NCBI GenBank assembly: GCA_026125895.1
Contig: JAHCKG010000021.1
Coordinates: forward strand, 1 to 64,000
Direction of reading: 5' to 3'
Length of the DNA: 64,000 nt
DNA from: Pseudolabrys sp.
GTDB lineage: Bacteria > Pseudomonadota > Alphaproteobacteria > Rhizobiales > Xanthobacteraceae
Position numbers and translations under genes: made by a program. Shown in pieces: positions 29,025 through 39,052 of the stretch. Numbering within the stretch: position 1 is the first letter of the stretch; every line of letters begins with the position of its first letter. The notes below the pieces were generated by a model. That model was given only the letters and a program-made list of their open reading frames with translations. It was not told where the DNA came from and made no database searches.

Positions 29025-31100
29025 TCACTCGGCCGCCCGTTTGGCCGCCACCACCTGATCGGCCTGGCGGCCGGTCAGCTCGGCCATGTGGTCGAACTTG
29101 AAGCTGAACGAGCCGACGCCCGCGGTCGCCGACCGCACCTCGACGATGAGGTCGCCGATCTCGGCTTCGGCCATCTGCGCCCGCACCGTGTCCCAGCCGT
29201 CCCAGCCCTCGCGCGTGTCGAAGCCGAGGATGTGGCCGCGCCGCCCGGACAGGATGGCGTTGATGCGCGCCGTCGCATCATTGGGACAAACGATCTCGAC
29301 CAGATGGATCGGCTCGAGCAGCACCGGCTGGCACTGCGGCAAGCCCTCGACGATGGCGATGCGGCCGGCGGTGCGGAACGCCATGTCGGAGGAGTCGACG
29401 GTGTGATACGAGCCGTCGGTCAGCGACACTTCGATATCGACCACCGGGAAGCCGAGCGGCCCATGGGTGAGCGCGTCCTTGACGCCCTCCTCGACCGCCG
29501 GGATGTAATTGCGCGGCACGACGCCGCCGGTGATCATGTCGTTGAACTTGAAGCCGCCCTCGCGCGGCAGCGGCTTGATCTCCAGCACGACGTCGCCGAA
29601 CTGGCCGTGACCGCCGGATTGCTTCTTGTGCCGGCCGCGGATGGTGATCGATTTGCGGATGGTCTCGCGATAGCCGACTTTCGGCCGATGCATCAGCACC
29701 GGCACGCCATAGCGGTCGGCCAATCGTTCGGTGGCGACGCGCAAGTGCATCTCGCCCTGCCCCCACAACACCACTTCGTGGTTCTCGGTATTGTGGATCA
29801 CCGTCAGCGACGGGTCTTCTTCCGTCAGCTTGGTGAAAGCGACGCCGAGCTTGACGTCGTCCTTGCGCTCCTTGGCCTGCACCGCCATGGCCAGGATCGG
29901 CGCAAACGGCTTCACCGAGACCAACGCCTCGATCGCATGCTTGCCGGCCGACAAGGTATCGCCGGTCTTGGCGCCGTCGAGTTTGCCGAACGCCACGGTC
30001 TCGCCGGCTTTCGCCGCGCCGCGCTTGCTGAACGTCGCTCCCATCAGCGTGAAGACGCCGGAGACGCGGCCGGCGTCGCGTCGCGGCGCCAGGAAGTTGG
30101 CGCCGTCGGCGACCTCGCCATTGAGCAGGCGCGCCACCGACATCTTGCCGCCATGCGCGGTGTGGAAGGTCTTGAGCACGATGGCGACAGGATCGCCGTT
30201 CGGCTTCAGCCCGAGCCGCGCCGCCGTCTCCTTCACGCCGGGCGCTTCGTGACGCAGCGCCTTGAGAAGCCGCAGCACGCCGTTCGAGCGCGTCGCGGCG
30301 CCGAGCAGCACCGGACAAACCTCGCGCTCGCGCAGTTCCTTCGCCAGATCGTCGAATACGCGGTCGCGCGGCGGCTCCATATCGCCGAGCAGTTGCTCGA
30401 GCAATTCGTCGTCGTGATCGGCGAGCGTCTCCAGCATGGTGAAGCGCGCTTCCTTCTCGCGGTCCTTGTTCTCGCCGGCAAGCTCGATCACTTCCGACGC
30501 GGCGTATTCGCGATAGACATGCGCGCGCTCGAGCGCCAGATCGACGAAGCCGGACACGATGTCGCCGTTCCAGATCGGGATCTGCCGCAGCAGCAGCGGA
30601 ATGCGCGAGGCCGGCTGCAAGAGCTTGATGGTCTCGCGGACGCGCTTGTCGGCCTTGTCGATCTTGTTGAGAAAAAGGAAATGCGGAATGTTCTGGTCTT
30701 CCAGCTCGCGCAGGATGAGCTGAAGCTGCGGCACCTTCTTCTCGTCAGCCTCGCAGACGACGACGGCGGCATCGACCGCCGGCAGCACGCAGCGCATGTC
30801 GTGGATGAATTCGATCGAACCGGGACAGTCCACGAAGGTGTAGCTGTCGCCCATGAATTCGGTGGTGGCGAACGTCGCCTCGACGCTCATCTTGTGCTGG
30901 CGCGCTTCCTTCGAGGCGTCGCCGACGGTCGAACCCGCATCGACCGATCCCTGCCGCGCGATGGCGCCGGTGCGCGCCAGGATCGCGTCAAGCAGCGTGG
31001 TCTTGCCGCTCTGAAACGGGCCCACCAGCGCGATGGTGCGGGGGCCCCTGGAACTTATCAGCGGGGAACTCGTGCCTTTCTGTTGCGTAGCCTGTTGCAT
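29025..31100 (-). CDS. EF-G-like translational GTPase paralogue
   Basis: 691 aa from ATG 31100 (MQQATQQKGTSSPL), preceded by GGGAGG. G1 is GPFQSGKTTL in place of the AHIDAGKTT of true EF-G; G3 is DCPGSIEF and G4 is NKID. Later EF-G domains II-V follow, including ENHEVVLWGQGEMHL and the domain IV segment KKQSGGHGQFGDV. This is the divergent EF-G-like family found beside canonical FusA in many alphaproteobacteria; it is thought to act on ribosomes but its role is not settled. There are no str-operon genes around it, which also argues against being the housekeeping EF-G. Confidence 0.88.
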   Translation of the reverse strand: MQQATQQKGTSSPLISSRGPRTIALVGPFQSGKTTLLDAILARTGAIARQGSVDAGSTVGDASKEARQHKMSVEATFATTEFMGDSYTFVDCPGSIEFIHDMRCVLPAVDAAVVVCEADEKKVPQLQLILRELEDQNIPHFLFLNKIDKADKRVRETIKLLQPASRIPLLLRQIPIWNGDIVSGFVDLALERAHVYREYAASEVIELAGENKDREKEARFTMLETLADHDDELLEQLLGDMEPPRDRVFDDLAKELREREVCPVLLGAATRSNGVLRLLKALRHEAPGVKETAARLGLKPNGDPVAIVLKTFHTAHGGKMSVARLLNGEVADGANFLAPRRDAGRVSGVFTLMGATFSKRGAAKAGETVAFGKLDGAKTGDTLSAGKHAIEALVSVKPFAPILAMAVQAKERKDDVKLGVAFTKLTEEDPSLTVIHNTENHEVVLWGQGEMHLRVATERLADRYGVPVLMHRPKVGYRETIRKSITIRGRHKKQSGGHGQFGDVVLEIKPLPREGGFKFNDMITGGVVPRNYIPAVEEGVKDALTHGPLGFPVVDIEVSLTDGSYHTVDSSDMAFRTAGRIAIVEGLPQCQPVLLEPIHLVEIVCPNDATARINAILSGRRGHILGFDTREGWDGWDTVRAQMAEAEIGDLIVEVRSATAGVGSFSFKFDHMAELTGRQADQVVAAKRAAE

Positions 31101-31266
31101 GGCAACCTCCCTGGCCGGGAGCTGGACCAATGTTACCCGGCCCGTGCGCTGATCGTTTCAGGCCCAGGCGGCACTGGCAAGTCACGATTGTCCGTTTGCA
31201 TTGCAAAATCGTTGCAACAGGTTTTCGCTAAATTCAGCGCGCAGGATGCCCATGCGGTTACCGCAA

Positions 31267-31824
31267 TCAGCCGCGGCGGCCTATCAATACGCCGATGAGC
31301 GCGGCGGCCGCGATCACGCCGAACACCGTCTGGCGCGAGCCATTGCGCATGATGTCTTCGGCGGCATCGGCGGAACGGCGGCCGAGCAGTTCGGCCTGCC
31401 GCTGCACCTCGGTGCCCAGGTCGGCTGTCGCGCGTTCGCTCCGGCGAAGCGTGTCCTTCGCCTCCGCCTTGATCTGGGCAAGCGTAACGCCGGGGCGCGG
31501 GGCCGAGCTGCGCGCCCGGATCGCGACCACGACGAACATGAGGATCGCGATCAGCGCGGCGGCGCCGCCGGCAGCGGCGAAACCGGCCAGCGGCCCGTGA
31601 CGCATGGCGACCGCATAATATAGCGCGGCAAAGCCGATGATCACGGCAATCACCGCGAAGATCAGCCCCAGCAGGCCGAGCGCCGCCGTCACTGCGGCGC
31701 CGGCAGCCTGAGCCTTGGCCTGACCGATCGCCTCATCCTTATAGGCGCGCGCCAGCAGCATCAGCCGCTCGGGCTGGCCGTGCAGCGCGATATTGATGAG
31801 CGGGCGCAGTGCCTTCAGCATCAA
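31267..31824 (-). CDS. Holin-3_6-like small membrane protein
   Basis: 185 aa. It has hydrophobic helices at about 45-75 (GLLGLIFAVIAVIIGFAALYYAV) and 82-102 (AAAGGAAALIAILMFVVVAI), and at the C-terminus (TVFGVIAAAALIGVLIGRRG), with an amphipathic coiled region between (TLRRSERATADLGTEVQRQAELL). Resembles the phage-holin-superfamily III membrane proteins common in proteobacteria outside phages. Its ATG overlaps the stop of the DUF883-like gene (ATGA), so the two are translationally coupled. Confidence 0.75.
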   Translation of the reverse strand: MMLKALRPLINIALHGQPERLMLLARAYKDEAIGQAKAQAAGAAVTAALGLLGLIFAVIAVIIGFAALYYAVAMRHGPLAGFAAAGGAAALIAILMFVVVAIRARSSAPRPGVTLAQIKAEAKDTLRRSERATADLGTEVQRQAELLGRRSADAAEDIMRNGSRQTVFGVIAAAALIGVLIGRRG

Positions 31825-32222
31825 TTACGGCCCCGCGTCATCATGCCGATGATGATGCCCACGAACAGAGTGCCGAAGATGGTGCCGAGCGGCTTGGTGC
31901 GCGCCATGTCCTCGAGTTCGGCGGTCATGCCGCGGACCTGGTTCTGCGCCGTGGCGGCAGCATCGCTCGCCAACTGGCTCGCCTGGCCGGTCACGGTTTC
32001 GCCGACGTTTCTCGCCGTGCGATAGGCTTCCGAACCGGCATTCGAAACGAATTTGGTCAGCGTTTCCTGGATCGCGGCAATGTCGCCCTTCAGCTTGCTC
32101 AGATCGGCGGCCAGATCGTCGCGGGCATTGCCGGCCTCGGCGCCGATCCTGGATGCGCCCTGGCGCGCCTCGTCGCTGACATCGTTCCGCAGTTTGTTGG
32201 CCTGGGTGCCAAGATCGGTCAT
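31821..32222 (-). CDS. DUF883/ElaB-YqjD-like membrane-anchored protein
   Basis: 133 aa from ATG 32222 (MTDLGTQANKLRND). Long amphipathic helices rich in Ala, Asp and Lys (ARDDLAADLSKLKGDIAAIQETLTKF) end in one C-terminal membrane segment (LGTIFGTLFVGIIIGMM) followed by TRGRN, as in ElaB/YqjD proteins that bind ribosomes at the membrane in stationary phase in E. coli. An analogous role here is only a suggestion. Coupled to the holin-like gene. Confidence 0.78.
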   Translation of the reverse strand: MTDLGTQANKLRNDVSDEARQGASRIGAEAGNARDDLAADLSKLKGDIAAIQETLTKFVSNAGSEAYRTARNVGETVTGQASQLASDAAATAQNQVRGMTAELEDMARTKPLGTIFGTLFVGIIIGMMTRGRN

Positions 32223-32295
32223 CGCGCTCTCCGTGGGTTCAGTGGCTCCTGCCGCCAACGAGAGCGCAACCGCAAGGTTCCTGCCGTCACGGAAT

Positions 32296-32330
32296 TAAAA
32301 AGGCCGGCACACGTGACGTGTGCCGGCTTT
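32296..32330 (-). terminator. Terminator downstream of aspartate aminotransferase
   Basis: Stem GCCGGCACAC / GTGTGCCGGC (32303-32312 / 32318-32327); on the - strand it is followed by CCTTTTT. Confidence 0.88.
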
Positions 32331-32365
32331 ATCATTTGACGCAGCGCGCGCCGCGCGCGCGAAGT

Positions 32366-34060
<1,695 letters not shown>

Positions 34061-34720
34061 ATGGCGAGGAATCAGGCGGGACGTTTCGAGATGTACACGC
34101 TCTACTCGATGCAGAGCTCGGGCAACAGCTACAAGGTTCGCCTGGCGCTGTCGGTGCTGCAGGCGCCCTATACGCTGGTCGAAATCGACATTCTCCAGGG
34201 CGAGAGCCGCACGCCGGAATTCCTCGAAAAGAATCCGAACGGCCAGGTGCCTCTGCTCGAGGTCGCGCCGAACCGCTATCTCGCCGAATCGAATGCCATT
34301 CTCTGGTATGTCGCGCGCGGCACCGAGCTCGCGCCCGAAGATCCGATCGAACGCGCCGAAGCGCTGCAATGGATGTTCTTCGAGCAGCACAGCCTCGAGC
34401 CGAACATCGGCACGGCCTATTTCTGGCTGTCGCTGATCAAGGGCGGCCGCGACCTGCAAAGCCACGCGCTCGAAGACTGGATGGAAAACGGCAATCGCGC
34501 GCTGCGCGTGATGGAGGCGCACCTGACGAAGCACGACTATTTCGTCGCCGGCCGCTTCACCATCGCCGACATCGCGCTCTATGCCTATACGCACGTCGCG
34601 CATCTGTGCGACTTCGATCTGGCGCCGTACGCCGCCGTGCGCCGGTGGCTCGAACGCGTCGAGGCGCAGCCCGACTACGTGGCGATGAGCTGGCAGCCGG
34701 AAACGATCGCCGCCGAGTAG
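34061..34720 (+). CDS. Glutathione S-transferase family protein
   Basis: 219 aa from ATG 34061; ATG 34091 (MYTLYSMQSSGNSYKVRL) is an equally good domain start. The thioredoxin-fold half shows SSGNSYKVRLAL, the cis-Pro GQVPLLEV, and the glutathione gamma-Glu site ESNAILWYVA. The helical half shows the FTIADIALYAYTHVA N-capping box. Substrate unknown; such GSTs often detoxify electrophiles. A palindrome beside a -10 box upstream suggests inducible control. Confidence 0.88.
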   Translation: MARNQAGRFEMYTLYSMQSSGNSYKVRLALSVLQAPYTLVEIDILQGESRTPEFLEKNPNGQVPLLEVAPNRYLAESNAILWYVARGTELAPEDPIERAEALQWMFFEQHSLEPNIGTAYFWLSLIKGGRDLQSHALEDWMENGNRALRVMEAHLTKHDYFVAGRFTIADIALYAYTHVAHLCDFDLAPYAAVRRWLERVEAQPDYVAMSWQPETIAAE

Positions 34721-34868
34721 ATCGGCGGCGGTGACGCCGGCATATTCAAGCTGACAATCCGGGAATGTTTGGCGCGCTGGTCCTTGAACCGCGCGCCGAA
34801 AAAGCATCGGCCGCCCGAAAGCCTGAGGGGGAAGTGGCTTCCGGGCAGCAGATGGTTGACGCTATCGC

Positions 34869-35111
34869 TTACTGCGAGAGCGCGGCAGCAGTGGCGCGAT
34901 CGAACTCACGCTGTTCGGCCGCGGTGAAGCGGGTCTGCGTCTCCACCGGGGCGTAGGCATAAGCCTGGGCGCCACGCACCGTCTGCTGGACGACAGGCGC
35001 GCTGACGTCCTGGTGCAGGACTTCCGACGCATCGCTGGCGAAGGCCGAAGTGGCGAAGCCGGTCGCAAGCAACGCGGCGGCGAAAGCGATCTTGGTGTTC
35101 ATCTTGGTCAT
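34869..35111 (-). CDS. Small secreted protein of unknown function
   Basis: 80 aa from ATG 35111 (MTKMNTKIAFAAALLATGF), with AGGAG eight bases upstream. A signal peptide ends near ATSAFAS; the mature part (about 58 aa) has no cysteines and includes RFTAAEQREFDRATAAALSQ. Resembles short DUF4148-type or similar secreted proteins of proteobacteria, but I do not recognise a specific family. Confidence 0.65.
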   Translation of the reverse strand: MTKMNTKIAFAAALLATGFATSAFASDASEVLHQDVSAPVVQQTVRGAQAYAYAPVETQTRFTAAEQREFDRATAAALSQ

Positions 35112-35397
35112 TGCATTAACTCCTCTTGGCAAGACGAGTGTCATCTAGATGTCGCATCGCGTTCGGCAAGAGGCGCTCGATGAACGTCGCACGCGATGAC
35201 GATCACGCTCGCGTGCGAGCGACGTGAATGAGCGAAAGATGATTCGTATCGTGCGCATCGGGACGGCGAAACAAAACGCCCTATCCATCGCGCTTTTTGA
35301 CGACGGCCTGTTCTCTTCGATGCGCCACGACGATCAACGCGCGCATCGTTGCGACGCTGCAAAGCGCATTCGCGCCGATGATAAGAATGTCAGCCAT

Positions 35398-35420
35398 GCA
35401 ATGATCGACAGGATCATTGC
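35398..35420. other. Perfect 9-bp hairpin in the gene-poor region
   Basis: GCAATGATC (35398-35406) and GATCATTGC (35412-35420) around GACAG. It is not followed by a T-run, so it is not a typical terminator. Confidence 0.6.
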
Positions 35421-35690
35421 TGTTACCGACGCAGATCGATGTGCGTGTTAACGTCGCCGATACATCACGCAACGTCATGACAGCGATCGCATCTTCAAAT
35501 CGATGGCGCGATGCTTTCGTCTAAAGTCGAATGCCGTGCGCATCGTCGTCGGCGAGCGACTGGCTTGCCCCGGCCGCGAACTCGGCACGCGGCACGACCG
35601 ACCCGCGCCTTTGCGCCTGCGCTCCGCTAAGGTCCTAAGGCCTGCGCGTTGGCGCTTGGCCCACCGCCGGTCCGGGACGGAGCGCCGGTA

Positions 35691-35705
35691 TTAACCCGGC
35701 GTTAA
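35691..35705 (+). promoter_or_regulatory. Full CtrA-type box TTAA-N7-TTAA
   Basis: TTAA (35691-35694), seven bases, then TTAA (35702-35705) followed by CCAT, matching the cell-cycle regulator CtrA consensus in alphaproteobacteria. It sits about 125 bases before the small membrane protein gene at 35830. Confidence 0.6.
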
Positions 35706-35829
35706 CCATATCCGCCACGAAAGCGCCCCGGTTCCCGACCGGCTTCGCCACATTCGGGCCGAACCGAAGCCGGGTTCCAACGTTAGCCAGTGGATGCAGT
35801 GATTCTGACTCCGCTCCGGTGGTTTCGTG

Positions 35830-36129
35830 ATGCGCAACCTTGAACATTCTGCAGGTTTCCGCGGCCCGGCCAGCCTCCACGGCACCGGCGTCGAGTCGCG
35901 CCGTGTTGTCCTCGCCGAACTGACGGCCATCGCCGGCCTGTCGATTGCGACGTTGGTAGCGGTGACGGCGGTATCTGTCGGCATGGCCCGCGCCGCCGTT
36001 GGCGATGGCGTCATTGGCAATGATGGCGGCGTGTTCGCCATCGCCCTGGTGCTCGGCCTCGCCTTCATCGCCATCGGCGGCTTCGCCGTGCTGATGCCCG
36101 GCGGCGGGCGCCGCCATCCGCGGCACTAA
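35830..36129 (+). CDS. Small membrane protein, possible CtrA target
   Basis: 99 aa from ATG 35830; the GTG just before is in frame. Two hydrophobic helices (LTAIAGLSIATLVAVTAVSVGMA, about residues 31-53, and GVFAIALVLGLAFIAIGGFAVLM, about 67-89) and a short Arg/His-rich tail. No recognised domain. A complete CtrA box lies upstream, so cell-cycle regulation is likely if the gene is real. Confidence 0.6.
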   Translation: MRNLEHSAGFRGPASLHGTGVESRRVVLAELTAIAGLSIATLVAVTAVSVGMARAAVGDGVIGNDGGVFAIALVLGLAFIAIGGFAVLMPGGGRRHPRH

Positions 36130-36193
36130 TCCGCAGCCCTCTTTGGCGGCCTGACGCGTTAGGGTGCAACACCCCCGCTGTGAGGTCGCCCCC

Positions 36194-37330
36194 ATGTCCG
36201 TCACGTTGCGTCACCTCTGTATCGCCGCCGTTGTCTTCCTCGCGCCACCGGGCGCCGGCGCGCAGACTTTTTCGTCGTCCGCCGGTCCGCTGAAGGTCGA
36301 GACCGTGGCGCGCGGCCTCTCCCACCCCTGGGCCCTCGCTTTCCTGCCCGACGGGGGCATGCTCGTGACCGAGCGTCCGGGGCGTATTCGTATCGTTGCA
36401 AAAAACGGCGACGTGTCGAAGCCGGTCGAAAACGTGCCGCGCGTCTTCGCCCGCGGTCAGGGCGGCATGCTCGACATCATCCTCGATCGCGACTTCGCGA
36501 AAAATCGCGTCATCTATTTCTCCTACGCCGAGCCGGTTGATGGCGGCGGACGCACCGCGCTCGCCCGTGCCCTTCTCGGCAGCGGCGAAGCCCCTGCCCT
36601 GCGTGACGTCAAGGTCATCTTCCGTCAGGCGGGCCCGCTGTCGCGCAGCAATCACTTCGGCGGCCGCATCGTGCAGGCGCGCGATGGCAACCTGTTCGTC
36701 ACCACCGGCGAGCATTTCACCGACCGCGACCTCGCACAGACGCTCGACAATGATCTCGGCAAGGTCATCCGCATCACGCCGGACGGCGAGGCGCCGAAGG
36801 ACAATCCGTTCGTCGGCCGCGATGGCGCGCGCGCGATCGTGTGGTCCTATGGCCATCGCAACCCGCAAGGCCTCACCATCAACCCGGCCGACGGCGCGCT
36901 GTGGGAGCAGGAGCACGGCGCCCGCGGCGGCGACGAGATCAACATCATCCGCGCGGGCAAGAATTACGGCTGGCCGCTGGTGAGCTACGGCGTCAACTAT
37001 GACGGCAGCGCGGTCGGCACCGGCAAGCAGCAGGCGGACGGCATCGAAGATCCGGTGTGGCACTGGACGCCGTCGATCGCGCCGTCCGGCCTCGCCTTCT
37101 ACACCGGCGACCTGTTTCCGCAGTGGAAAGGCAGCCTGTTCAGCGGCGCCCTGCGCGGGCAATTGCTGTCACGCCTCGACATCAAGGACGGCAAGCCGGC
37201 GAAGGAAGAGCGGCTGTTGCAGGATCTTGGCGAGCGCATCCGCGACGTGCGCCAGGGGCCCGACGGCGCGCTCTATCTGCTCACCGACAGCGAGGCCGGG
37301 CGGATCCTGCGGGTGAGCCCGGGGAAGTAG
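36194..37330 (+). CDS. PQQ-dependent aldose sugar dehydrogenase (soluble Asd/YliI family)
   Basis: 378 aa from ATG 36194 (MSVTLRHLCIAAVVFLAPPGAGAQ, signal peptide). Six-bladed propeller of the glucose/sorbosone dehydrogenase family: LSHPWALAFLPDGGMLVTERPG, the His-bearing LSRSNHFGGRI, TGEHFTDRDLAQTLDNDLGKV, WSYGHRNPQGLTINPADG, EQEHGARGGDEINII, and KNYGWPLVSYG. Oxidises aldoses in the periplasm with PQQ. No PQQ-synthesis genes are in view. Confidence 0.9.
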   Translation: MSVTLRHLCIAAVVFLAPPGAGAQTFSSSAGPLKVETVARGLSHPWALAFLPDGGMLVTERPGRIRIVAKNGDVSKPVENVPRVFARGQGGMLDIILDRDFAKNRVIYFSYAEPVDGGGRTALARALLGSGEAPALRDVKVIFRQAGPLSRSNHFGGRIVQARDGNLFVTTGEHFTDRDLAQTLDNDLGKVIRITPDGEAPKDNPFVGRDGARAIVWSYGHRNPQGLTINPADGALWEQEHGARGGDEINIIRAGKNYGWPLVSYGVNYDGSAVGTGKQQADGIEDPVWHWTPSIAPSGLAFYTGDLFPQWKGSLFSGALRGQLLSRLDIKDGKPAKEERLLQDLGERIRDVRQGPDGALYLLTDSEAGRILRVSPGK

Positions 37331-37359
37331 TTCTGTGAATCCGGGCACCGCCCGGAATA

Positions 37360-37478
37360 AGGCGCGCTCCCTCTCCCCTGCGGGGAGAGGGCCGGGGTGA
37401 GGGGGCCAGTGAGCCGAAAGCTTGTAACCCCTCACCCGCCCGCCTGCGGCGGGCGACCTCTCCCTATGGGCGAGGTAA
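37360..37478. repeat. Intergenic palindromic repeat (two units)
   Basis: CCCTCTCCCCTGCGGGGAGAGGG plus CCGGGGTGAGGGGG (37370-37403), then in opposite order CCCCTCACCCGCCCGCCTGCGGCGGGCGACCTCTCCC (37428-37465). This is the same class as those at 1-78 and around the DUF559 gene, here between convergent genes. Confidence 0.8.
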
Positions 37479-37505
37479 AGAGAGCAAGCCTTGGATCGTG
37501 AGCCT

Positions 37506-37856
37506 TCAAAACTTGTGAAACACGAAAAACGCGCCGAGCGCGATGAAGGCGAAGCCGATGCCCTGGCTCCAGGTGAAGGCTTCCTTCAGATACAGAGTCG
37601 AGAAAGCGGCGAAGATCACCAGCGTAATGACTTCCTGGATGGTCTTGAGCTGCGCCGGATTGTAGACGCCGCTGCCGATGCGATTGGCCGGCACCGCGAG
37701 ACAGTATTCGATCAGCGCCAGCCCCCAGCTGATGGCGATGACCTGCAGGATCGGCACTTCCTTGAAGCGCAGGTGCCAGTACCAGGCCGTGGTCATGAAA
37801 ATGTTGGAGCCGATCAGCAGGCCGATCGGCATGAGGTAGGATGAAAGGGACGGCAT
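37506..37856 (-). CDS. DMT-superfamily DUF486 membrane protein
   Basis: 116 aa from ATG 37856 with four hydrophobic segments (LMPIGLLIGSNIFMTTAWYW, VPILQVIAISWGLALIEYCL, IQEVITLVIFAAFSTLYLKE, IGFAFIALGAFFVFHKF). The motifs ISWGLALIEYCLAVPANRIG and TIQEVITLVIFAAFS identify the DUF486 family of small transporter-like proteins. Function not known. Confidence 0.88.
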   Translation of the reverse strand: MPSLSSYLMPIGLLIGSNIFMTTAWYWHLRFKEVPILQVIAISWGLALIEYCLAVPANRIGSGVYNPAQLKTIQEVITLVIFAAFSTLYLKEAFTWSQGIGFAFIALGAFFVFHKF

Positions 37857-38060
37857 GAATGTCTCTGGTTGCGAGGGGTCGCCGGCGCAGGGCTTGGCAC
37901 GAAGAAGCAGGAAAGCGCAACGCCCGGACGGTGCTCCCGGTTGCCTTCCGGGGGAATAAATATGGCGTATTGAGCCGGCTCGCCGCGGCCCGTCCTTTCG
38001 GACGCGCCAAGGTTCGGCGGCCGTGTTAGGCTCGTCCAGCCGTCCAATGCAGGAAACGTC

Positions 38061-38816
38061 ATGCGCCGTCACCGCCTCCTGCTTGCCGCCGCCGGCCTCG
38101 TCCTGAGCGCCGCGCCGGCCACCGTTCAGGCGCAGCAGCAACCGCCGGTCGCCGCGGTCAAGCCTTACAAGCCGGTCATGGTGTCGCCGCCCGCCGAGAT
38201 GAAGGATGCCGACCTCGATGCCCTGCGCGACAAGATCGGCGAGGCGGTCAAGAAACGCGACCGCGCCGCGCTGGCGCCGCTCACCGTGGCACAGGGGTTC
38301 TTCTGGGACCGCGATAAGTCCGACGCCGGCAAGGGCAAGCCCGGCCTCGATGTGCTCGCCGCCGCGCTCGGCCTCACCAGCAAGGACGCCGTCGGCTGGG
38401 ACATCCTCGGCGCCTTCGCCGACGATCCGAGTGCCGCGCCGTCGCAAAGCCGCAAGAATGCGGCCTGCGCGCCGGCCGATCCGCGCTACGATGCCAAGGC
38501 TTTCGAGTCGCTGCTCAAGGAGACCCAGACCGACGTGTCGGAATGGGGCTACCCGATGTCCGCCGGCATCGAGGTGCACGCGACGGCGCAGGCGAGCGCG
38601 CCTGTTGTTGGCAAACTCGGGCTCACTTTCATACGCGTGATGCCCAAAGAAAGCGCTGGCAATCCCGCCTATGTCCGCGTGCTGATGCCAAACGGCAAGG
38701 CCGGCTTTGTCACCGTCGATTCGCTGGCACCCTTCGGCAACGACCAGCTCTGCTACGTCAAGCAAAACGGCGTCTGGAAGATCGGCGGCTATATCGGCGC
38801 CGGTGAGCCGCAGTAA
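38061..38816 (+). CDS. Secreted SH3-like domain protein
   Basis: 251 aa with a signal peptide (LLLAAAGLVLSAAPATVQA) and a Pro/Gln-rich linker. The C-terminal third (GIEVHATAQASAPVVGKLGLTF ... NGKAGFVTVDSLAPFG) looks like a bacterial SH3 (SH3_3) fold that binds cell-wall material; the N-terminal part has no recognisable domain. Its TAA overlaps the next ATG by one base (TAATG), so both are likely co-translated. Confidence 0.72.
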   Translation: MRRHRLLLAAAGLVLSAAPATVQAQQQPPVAAVKPYKPVMVSPPAEMKDADLDALRDKIGEAVKKRDRAALAPLTVAQGFFWDRDKSDAGKGKPGLDVLAAALGLTSKDAVGWDILGAFADDPSAAPSQSRKNAACAPADPRYDAKAFESLLKETQTDVSEWGYPMSAGIEVHATAQASAPVVGKLGLTFIRVMPKESAGNPAYVRVLMPNGKAGFVTVDSLAPFGNDQLCYVKQNGVWKIGGYIGAGEPQ

Positions 38817-39034
38817 TGGCGGGCTCCTCACCGCGCGCCCTCGTCTGCGCCGAATGCGGCGCCGCCTTCGCGTGCACCGGCAACGCCGAATGCTGGTGCG
38901 CGGCCGAGTCCTATCGCTTGCCGATGCCCGATGCCGCGAGCGGCGGCGATTGCCTGTGCCCGGCCTGCCTGCGGGCCAAGGCGGAGCAGTCCGCCCGGCC
39001 GACCGAAAAGGATCGTCATCGCACTGTCACATGA
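38816..39034 (+). CDS. Cysteine-rich CWC family protein
   Basis: 72 aa with a CxxC-x5-C...C-W-C pattern (LVCAECGAAFACTGNAECWC) and CLCPACLRAK, the Cys-rich CWC family of small putative zinc-binding proteins. Function unknown. Coupled to the SH3-like gene by a TAATG junction. Confidence 0.82.
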   Translation: MAGSSPRALVCAECGAAFACTGNAECWCAAESYRLPMPDAASGGDCLCPACLRAKAEQSARPTEKDRHRTVT

Positions 39035-39052
39035 CGCGCGTGAGGATGACTC

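Larger units (their letters stand above)
35112..35826. other. About 700-bp gene-poor region with palindromes and a CtrA box
   Basis: Several open frames exist on both strands, but none has a plausible start and codon use together. Seen directly: palindrome CGCTCGC-GT-GCGAGCG (35206-35221), hairpin GCAATGATC / GATCATTGC with a 5-base loop (35398-35420), many GATCG-type words, and a CtrA box at 35691-35705. A small RNA is possible but not shown. Confidence 0.5.

Noticed and set aside
27879-31298. 1139-codon open frame on the + strand opposite msrP and the EF-G-like gene
   Set aside because: Antisense shadow: both - strand genes have full domain signatures, and this frame gives repetitive His/Arg/Asp-rich sequence.
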